Shown here piece after piece: positions 57,992 through 64,000 of a stretch of DNA of 64,000 nucleotides. How positions within the stretch are numbered: position 1 is the stretch's first letter; each line of letters begins with the position of its first letter. The notes beneath the pieces are model-generated. The model saw nothing but the letters and a program-made list of their open reading frames with translations. It searched no databases and had not been told where the DNA came from. Made by a program: the position numbers and the translations under genes. Source of the stretch: Staphylotrichum longicolle (Eukaryota > Ascomycota > Sordariomycetes > Sordariales > Chaetomiaceae); assembly GCA_019096155.1 (NCBI GenBank), contig JAHCVI010000001.1:744001-808000 (forward strand), written 5' to 3'.

Positions 57992-59428
57992 ATGACCGAC
58001 TCAAAGTCGGCCGCGGGGTCACTCACACGGCCCTGTGTGAAATGCCGGGCTCAGGAGGCAACTCTTGACAGCAGGTCCCAACCTGTCTGCAGGTACGTGG
58101 TTCTCCAAGTTCACACCTACACTAGGGCACATACTCTAATACCAAACTCACCTAGCGACTGCTTCACCAAGTTCATCGCCACCAAATGCATCAAGCAGAT
58201 CGGCATCCTGGGCAAAGAAACCCGCCCTCCCCCCTCCACAACAGGCGGCCCGCCCACCGGCACCCGCCGCTACCTCCTGGGCCTCTCCCTCGGCGTCTCT
58301 TCGACCGTCCTGCTCCACCTCCTCAACGAGAACGTCGAGTTCCAGCTCGCCAAGGGCCGCAACGCCCCCTTTGACCTGACCGTCGTCCACGTCGACACCT
58401 CCCCGCAACCCCCCTCCTCCTCCACCACCTCCCACACGCAAACCGCCGCAGAAACAGCCCTGGCCGCCTACCGCGCCCGCTACCCGCGCTTCGCATTCCA
58501 CTGCATCCCGCTCTCCTCCTCCTCCTCCTCAACCTCAACCTCAACCTCAACAACAACAACCTCATCAACAACAACAGCAGCAGCCCTCCTGCAAGGGGCC
58601 ACCACCAGCGCCGCCTCCCGGTCCGATATCCTCCGCACCCTGACCCGCCGGGCCCTCATCTCCGCCGCGCGCGCCCACACCTGCCAGGCGCTGCTGCTCG
58701 GGCACAGCACGACGGCGCTGGCCGAGCTGACGCTGGCCGAGGCGGCCAAGGGGCGCGGGTTCGCGCTGCCGTGGCTGGTGCACGACGGGCCGGCTCCGGC
58801 TCCGGCTCCGGCGGTTGGTGGTGGTGTTGGTGTTGGTGCTGGTGTTGGTGATGGTGATGTTGACCGGTCGAGTTTGGGGTTGCGAGGCAATGGGGACGGT
58901 GAAGGTGAAGTGGGGGCGGGGACGGGGAGCTTAGAGGACGCAGGTGCGGGTGCAAGTGCAAATGGTGGAGGTGAAGGGTCAGATGTGGACGACCTCACAG
59001 TGCTGGTCTACCACCCCCTCCGCGACGCCCTCCGCAAGGAGCTCGTCACCTACGCCTCCCTCGTCAGCCCGCCGCTGACCGACCTCATCCCCCCGGATCA
59101 CCCCCACAAAACCAAAAATGGCGACGCGCCGCCGGCGGCGGCGGTGGTCTCGCACAAAGACCTGAGCATCGAGGAGGTCATGACGCGCTACTTTGCCGAG
59201 GTGGAGGCGAGCTACCCGTCCGTGGTGGCCAACGTCGCGCGGACGACGGGCAAGCTGGTGCGGGCGGGCGGCACCGAGGGGTGCGCGCTGTGCGGGATGC
59301 CGCTCGACGAGGACGGGGACGAGCGGTGGAGGGGGGAGCTGGGGATCCAAAAAGAAACGGCGACATCGGGGGTAGGGGGGACGGGGGGCCGGTTGTGTTA
59401 TGGGTGTGAGAGGTCGACGGGGGCTTAA
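57992..59428 (+). CDS. NCS2: Cytoplasmic tRNA 2-thiolation protein Ncs2/Ctu2
   Basis: Partner of Ncs6/Ctu1 in the complex that thiolates wobble U34 of Lys, Glu and Gln tRNAs (mcm5s2U). Exons 57992-58092 and 58156-59428 (457 aa). The N-terminal zinc ribbon is CVKC...VC-SDCF, with the intron inside it; the 63-nt intron is in frame and stop-free. The PP-loop ATPase fold follows with LGLSLGVSSTVLL where an active enzyme has SGGxDS, consistent with Ctu2 being a non-catalytic partner. Then AFHCIPL, DILRTLTRRALISAARAH, ALLLGHSTTALAELTL, LVYHPLRDALRKELVTYA, SYPSVVANVARTTGKLVR and C-terminal CALCGMPL...CYGC. Two low-complexity inserts are unusual: Ser/Thr-rich (58507-58590) and Gly/Ala/Pro-rich (58790-58980). 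Start chosen at MTDSKSAAG, just before the ribbon. Confidence 0.92.
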   Translation: MTDSKSAAGSLTRPCVKCRAQEATLDSRSQPVCRYVVLQVHTYTRAHTLIPNSPSDCFTKFIATKCIKQIGILGKETRPPPSTTGGPPTGTRRYLLGLSLGVSSTVLLHLLNENVEFQLAKGRNAPFDLTVVHVDTSPQPPSSSTTSHTQTAAETALAAYRARYPRFAFHCIPLSSSSSSTSTSTSTTTTSSTTTAAALLQGATTSAASRSDILRTLTRRALISAARAHTCQALLLGHSTTALAELTLAEAAKGRGFALPWLVHDGPAPAPAPAVGGGVGVGAGVGDGDVDRSSLGLRGNGDGEGEVGAGTGSLEDAGAGASANGGGEGSDVDDLTVLVYHPLRDALRKELVTYASLVSPPLTDLIPPDHPHKTKNGDAPPAAAVVSHKDLSIEEVMTRYFAEVEASYPSVVANVARTTGKLVRAGGTEGCALCGMPLDEDGDERWRGELGIQKETATSGVGGTGGRLCYGCERSTGA

Positions 59429-59694
59429 TCTTCTTTGAACGCAAATAAGGTGCATGGCATGGAAGAAAAAGATGTCAAAGTGATCGCGGTGGAACGCGAG
59501 AATTGCTCGATTTTGAAGCCTTAACCCCCTTTTTCCCGTCCCCCGCAAGATGCATCGTCGCCACCCTCTCGCTCGCACCCTCTATACATGCACGCGAGCT
59601 GGTATAAACGCGAAAAAAGAAAAAGAAGGCCCCAAATGCAAATGGTCTACCCAAGCTTCCAAACGCCAAGTCAAAATGCTAACAAGCCACCCCG
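59429..59694. other. Convergent 3' gap, NCS2 / OAC1
   Basis: 266 bases between convergent stop codons; the two 3' UTRs probably overlap. An A-rich run on the plus strand near 59612-59625 may include a processing signal. Confidence 0.45.
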
Positions 59695-60750
59695 TCATAC
59701 CGTCTTCAGCGCAGTATCGGGCAGGAAGCGGCTCTCCAGCTTCTTCATGAGCTTGTTGGTCTGCTCCGCCAGCGTGAGCGTCAGGATCGTGTGCGGCAGG
59801 ATACGGGTGAGATGTGGCAGGAAGCCCTTGTAGATGGCGAAGAAGCCCTCGGTCCGGACCGTCTTTGCGAGGCAGTCGAAGGCACCGGCGTAGAGATTGC
59901 CGTTTTGGTTGTACATGCGGGACATGACGGTGTCTACGTGGAGTTAGCGTGAAGCGATAGACCAGGGTGGGAGTGGGAAAGCTTACCCGGCGGATGCATC
60001 ACAACGCAGACGACAAAGCCGCTGGCCGTGCTGCTGGCCAGATGGAGAGGCGCACCCTCCTCCATGCCCAGATGCTTCATCAACCGGCGCTTCGCAAAGA
60101 AGTATGTGGGGAGTTGCACTGAGCTCCCGAAACCCGTCCGGATCATGGCCGCGCCCACGCCGCGGTACAAGCCGCGCACGCCCTCACCCCGGTAGATCTG
60201 GCTGAGGCCGTCCCACGCATTCCGGTACTGATGTTGTGTGCCGACGGGCCGGAACGGCGAGAAGCTCTGCAGGCGGGTCTTGACGAGGAAGAAGGGGCTG
60301 CCGGCGGCGGCGCCCATGATGCCCGAGGCCGCGCCGCAGAACATGTTGATCCCCAGACTCTGCGTCTTGCCGTCTTTGAAGATGAACCTCGCCAGCGTCT
60401 CGCGCATGGGCTCGTAAAAGCCCAGGCGGCAGCCGTTCAGCAACACCTGGTAGATGTAGGCGCACCCAATGCCGCGGTAGATGCCCCGTATCCCCTCGTT
60501 CCGGACAATGACGGAGACGCCGTGGATGGGGCCGCGGTAGTGATGCGGCTGGTGGCCCTTGTCCTGGAGCTCGCCCTGCAGCTGCATGCGAATCTTGACC
60601 GTCTCGAAGGGGTGCGTCGCCGTCACGGCGCCGCAGGCCGCGATGCCGCCCGCGATGAAGGCGCTGCGGGCACAGCCATGTCAGAATTCGTGGTTCCAGA
60701 GGGGTTCTTTGGATGCGCGCGGCGGGCACCTACCCAACTGTTGTCGACAT
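59695..60750 (-). CDS. OAC1: Mitochondrial oxaloacetate/sulfate carrier
   Basis: Six-helix inner-membrane carrier of the SLC25 family, orthologous to yeast Oac1, which imports oxaloacetate (also sulfate, thiosulfate, isopropylmalate). Exons on the minus strand: 60750-60734, 60663-59987, 59933-59695 (310 aa). The first exon encodes only MSTTVG and is spliced to AFIAGGIAACGAV. Carrier signatures occur three times: HPFETVKIRMQLQGE, GSPFFLVKTRLQSFSP and MHPPDTVMSRMYNQNGNLY. The second lacks the acidic residue and the third lacks the basic one, as in yeast Oac1. Other strong matches are YIYQVLLNGCRLGFYEP, GAASGIMGAAAGSPFF and GSSVQLPTYFFAKR. Full length for the family. Confidence 0.94.
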
Positions 60751-61500
60751 TGTGTCTGTTGTGCTGTGCTGCAAGTTGCTGACTTTCGGTGATGACAACG
60801 ACACGAGTTGGACGGAAGGCTGCCGGAATCGGCGGTTGCGGAGAGGGACGCGCCCAATGGCAACCGAGTTAAACTCGGCGTTCGAGGGAGGGTGTTTGGA
60901 GACGTGGCCGTCAACTTGCCGGGGACATGCGCACAAAAAAAAGAGCGAAACAATGAAGAGATGGACAGAAGAGGAAAGGAGACGATCACGACAGCTGTCG
61001 GTGAGGCTTCCAATGGCAAAGGCCGCTTATATCCGCTGCGACTCTGGCGCTGACTCGGCTGGGGTGACAGCGCTGATCAATTTACCGGCCCTGGGAGCCG
61101 CAGAAAAGTGGAATCTGGTGCCTGACACCCGCTGCAACTGCGGAAGTCGGACCCCAGGAAGGAACCTTGTCACAGAAAACGGATCCCGGACTGGCGTCCC
61201 GTCATGCTCCGGTCATGGTCAGGGACGAAGGCGAAGCTTCAGAGGCGACTCTGGGCGACCAATCTCCGGCAATCGGGGCTCTCGCAGACTCCGGCTATCG
61301 GGCCCTGCAGCTTGGGGACCCCAGTTCCTACTTTGGTGGGGTGAGCTGAGTGGGTCTGGGGCACACCAGAGAGGCTGACCGCCCGGCAGAAACTGCTCAC
61401 TTTCCCGTTCATGGGGCTCCCATCTCCAACAAGCCGCACCGGCTCCTCCCTCGACACCCGACGCCATTGAGCCGACCCGGCCCGCGCCGGCATACCCAGC
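60751..61500. other. Divergent promoter region, OAC1 / SWD2
   Basis: 750 bases between divergent start codons; expected to hold both promoters. A 221-codon plus-strand frame crossing it (60713-61378) is not protein-like. Nothing else seen. Confidence 0.45.
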
Positions 61501-62749
61501 ATGGCCTCCACTCCAATGGATATCGACGACGCGCCTCCCGCGGGAGGTACCCCTTCGCTCAACACCACGCGGACCCTCGGTGGCAACGTGCCGAGCACCG
61601 CAAGCGTGAACGATGTGATCGCGTCCTTCAGGCCGACAAAAGTGGGCGCTGACACACCACTCCGCCTCTTCCGAGCACCTTTGTCTAACCTGTTTTAGCT
61701 CTTTCAACGAGACGACATCAAGGAGGGCAAGCCTCAGCCATATGTCCTGTCAATCGACTTTGACGACCCCGGCGAGCTGTGCATGACCTCGGAGAGCGAC
61801 GAGACGATCCAGATCTACAATGTCAAGGACGGACGGCACGACAAGAGCTTGCTGAGTAAGAAGTATGGCGTGAAACTGGCCAAGTTTACCCACACGAGCT
61901 CGAGCATCATCTACGCCAGCACCCAGCAGAACGGTAGGCTCCGCGTCAGCATTGACCGTGGCAGTGGCAGAGAGCTAACACGGTGTAGACGCGATTCGAT
62001 ACCTCGCAACCCACGACAACTCTTTTATCCGCTACTTTGAGGGGCATGAAGGCGCCGTCACCAACCTCGCGCTGCACCCCGGGGCAGACAACTTCATTTC
62101 CTGTAGCGTCGACAACACCGTTCGGATATGGAACATCGGGACCAAGCAGTGGACCGGCAAGCTGTTCCTGAACACGCCATATCTCTCGGCATGGGACCCG
62201 TCGGGTAATGTTTTTGCCGTTGCGTCTCCGGCAAGCGGGAGCATCCTGCTCTACGACTACCGCAACTATGAAAAAGCTCCCTTTTCCGTCTTCGACGTGA
62301 TGAAAGCGCGCGGGCCGGCCGACACCGAGGCCGCTTTCAGAGGCTGGACCAAGCTTGAGTTCTCCAATGACGGAAAGCACTTGCTGCTGGGATCGCGTGG
62401 CGACGGCCAATTCCTTCTCGATTCGTTCGATGGGAGCTTGAAGGCATACCTGAAGAAGCCAGGGGCCAGCACCAGGCGACTGGCCGTCGGGGAGACAGAG
62501 GGGGGCAATGTGGAGAGTAGCGGCGAGTGCTGCTTTGCTCCGGACGGGCGCTACGTGTTGAGCGGCGCAAAGTCAGACCTCCTCGTGTGGGACACCCTGA
62601 TGACCCCAGGGAGCGACAAGGTGCTTGAGCCAGCCCATGTCCTGGAGGAGAAGCGCGAGGCGGCCGTGGTGGCGTACAATCCCAGGTACAATATGATTGC
62701 CACGGCGGATCAGGATCTCATGTTTTGGCTGCCGGATCCCAATTCGTAG
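61501..62749 (+). CDS. SWD2: WD40 protein Swd2 (COMPASS / CPF subunit)
   Basis: WDR82/Swd2 orthologue. Subunit of COMPASS (histone H3K4 methylation) and, in yeast, also of the cleavage and polyadenylation factor (APT). Exons 61501-61641, 61699-61933, 61989-62749 (378 aa). The leader MASTPMDIDDAPP is followed by a ~20-residue disordered stretch, then VNDVIASFRPTK-LFQRDD. WD40 blades are visible from YVLSIDFDDPGELCMTSESD, IQIYNVKDGRH, TNLALHPGADNFISCSVDN with VRIWNIG, WTKLEFSNDGKHLLLGSRGD, CCFAPDGRYVLSGAKSDL and VVAYNPRYNMIATADQ. Motif order fits one seven-blade propeller, the whole protein. Nuclear. Confidence 0.94.
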
Positions 62750-63289
62750 GACGGAAAGGACGGGCAGCCTCGTGCGTGGGAGGAATTTATCTATGCGGGC
62801 TAGAGGACGGCATCTGGACGGACTGTGAGATACCCTATTGCATCTGCGGCGTTTGGGTGAATGGTTATGCGTGAATTGAAACATCATTAAGCGAAATCAT
62901 TGGATGAAACCACCAACGTGCATCGCGAGACGTGAGAAATGGGTGTCTTGCCAGTGAAGCAATTCTCCATCAAGGAATGAGGATTGAGATGGTGGAGCCA
63001 GAAGCTCCCCGCATTCGGCAGGACCCCACTAAAATGAGGTGCGGAACTCACCACAAGCACCAAAACTCCAACCGAGCATCAACACTGAGCAGCGAGCCTC
63101 CAGACGAACCTGGTGGCCCATCGCAGACAATTGCCTGCCACACACCGACGGCGCTGTTGCAGAAACGCCAGACAAGTTCAATCTATACGCAACCCCTTTC
63201 CTAAATCAAGAGGCTTGAACAAAACGCCAACCATTGCACGCGACTTCGACATCTCCTCTCACACCTGACAACCAAAGTCGCCGTTCACC
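62750..63289. other. Intergenic region, SWD2 / SRP21
   Basis: 540 bases with the SWD2 3' UTR and the promoter of the SRP gene; nothing else seen. Confidence 0.45.
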
Positions 63290-64000
63290 ATGCCGTACTA
63301 CGCCAAATCCGAAGACTGGCTGCACCAGTCCGCCCTTCTCCTCCAAGCCCGCCCCTCAACCGTACGTTCTCCTTCCCCTTCTCTCCCCCATTCCCCAGCT
63401 CCCTCCTTCCCCATCCCACCCCCTTCCCAAATCATCACGACGACGACACTAAAATAAACACCCCCCCTTCGAACCACACAGACGCGCATCACAACCCGCT
63501 ACCACCTCAAACCCGCCCGCCGCACCCCCAAACCACCCAAATCAGCAGACACCACCACCACCGCCGCCGCCGCCGCCGCGACGACGACGACGACCCAACA
63601 GCCCCAAGAGAAAGAGCAGACCCAGAACAGCAAGCCGCCGCGCGGCCACCTCGTCCTCAAGACGTTCGACCCCTCCAGCGGCGTCACGCTCAAGTACAAG
63701 ACCTCCAAGGCCGCCGAGGTGACGCGCCTGGTGCAGATGCTCGGCGCGCTGGGGAAGCGCATGGCCGGGGTCGTGACGGCGGCGCCCGAGAAGGTGGGAG
63801 CAGCGGGAGACGATGTTGTCATGGCAGATGCGGCTGGTGCCGCTGCCGCTGAGGGAGGAGAGGGATTGGCGGCGGGGAGCGGGAGCGGGGTGCAAACGCC
63901 TGTGGCAGGGGCAGGGGCTGGGGCTGGGCAGCAAGGGCAGCAAGGGCAGCAGCAAGCAGGGGGAGGAGGGAAAGGGAAAAAGAAGAAGGGGAAGAGGTGA
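63290..64000 (+). CDS. SRP21: Signal recognition particle subunit SRP9/Srp21
   Basis: Alu-domain protein of the signal recognition particle, which pauses translation of secretory proteins; pairs with SRP14 on the 7SL-type RNA. Exons 63290-63361 and 63482-64000 (196 aa, intron 120 nt). The fold is recognised from YYAKSEDWLHQSALLLQARP-STTRITTRYHL and, after an insertion, HLVLKTFDPSSGVTLKYKTSK and AAEVTRLVQMLGALGKRMA. Human SRP9 is 86 residues; this protein is more than twice as long because of a Thr/Ala insert between the first two strands (encoded by ACC/GCC/ACG triplet runs at 63550-63597) and a Gly/Ala/Gln tail ending in GKGKKKKGKR. A basic tail also occurs in yeast Srp21. The stop codon is the last codon of the window. 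Confidence 0.92.

Overview
This is nuclear chromosomal DNA of a filamentous ascomycete. Short introns (about 50-120 nt, mostly GTAAGT/GTATGT donors with CTAAC/CTGAC-type branch sites), GC-rich third codon positions, densely packed monocistronic genes on both strands and the family-level protein content point to Sordariomycetes, probably Sordariales (Chaetomiaceae-like). That placement is inference from style and by-eye similarity; no search was run. I saw no rRNA, tRNA, CRISPR array, transposon or prophage. Everything looks like core euchromatin.

Layout. 1-10.7 kb: an INSIG-type ER sterol-regulation membrane protein (+), then a divergent pair of mRNA-processing genes, THO subunit 1 (-, with an unexpected guanylate-kinase-like C-terminus) and the aquarius/Cwf11 spliceosomal helicase (+). 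10.7-14.2 kb: a long non-coding stretch leading into eIF4G (+, 14.2-19.2 kb). 20.8-28.2 kb: DNA polymerase alpha catalytic subunit (-), divergent from a mitochondrial PPR protein (+). 28.5-30 kb: two unrecognised serine-rich proteins (-). 31.3-35.2 kb: a fungal-specific transcription-factor-domain protein and an RRM protein (both +). 36.8-39.8 kb: the Yak1/DYRK kinase (-). 43-44.7 kb: the three-RRM poly(A)-binding protein Pub1 (-). 47-48.3 kb: a possible Mediator tail subunit (+). 48.5-49.8 kb: a secreted GH5 glycosidase (-). 51.6-52.9 kb: a tandem-PH protein (-). 54.7-64 kb: an APH-like phosphotransferase (+), Fig1 (+), Ncs2/Ctu2 (+), the mitochondrial oxaloacetate carrier Oac1 (-), Swd2 (+) and SRP9/21 (+, its stop codon is the last three bases of the window).

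The genes are mostly unrelated housekeeping functions, not an operon or biosynthetic cluster. There is a loose theme of RNA metabolism and translation (THO1, aquarius, eIF4G, RRM protein, Pub1, Ncs2, Swd2, SRP9/21). The observations most worth following are the THO1-guanylate-kinase-like fusion with a ruined P-loop, the cell-cycle box cluster in front of POL1, the GC-AG intron in FIG1, and several in-frame introns (PUB1, eIF4G, NCS2) that could be retained to make second isoforms. All exon boundaries were chosen by eye from reading-frame continuity and splice consensus.
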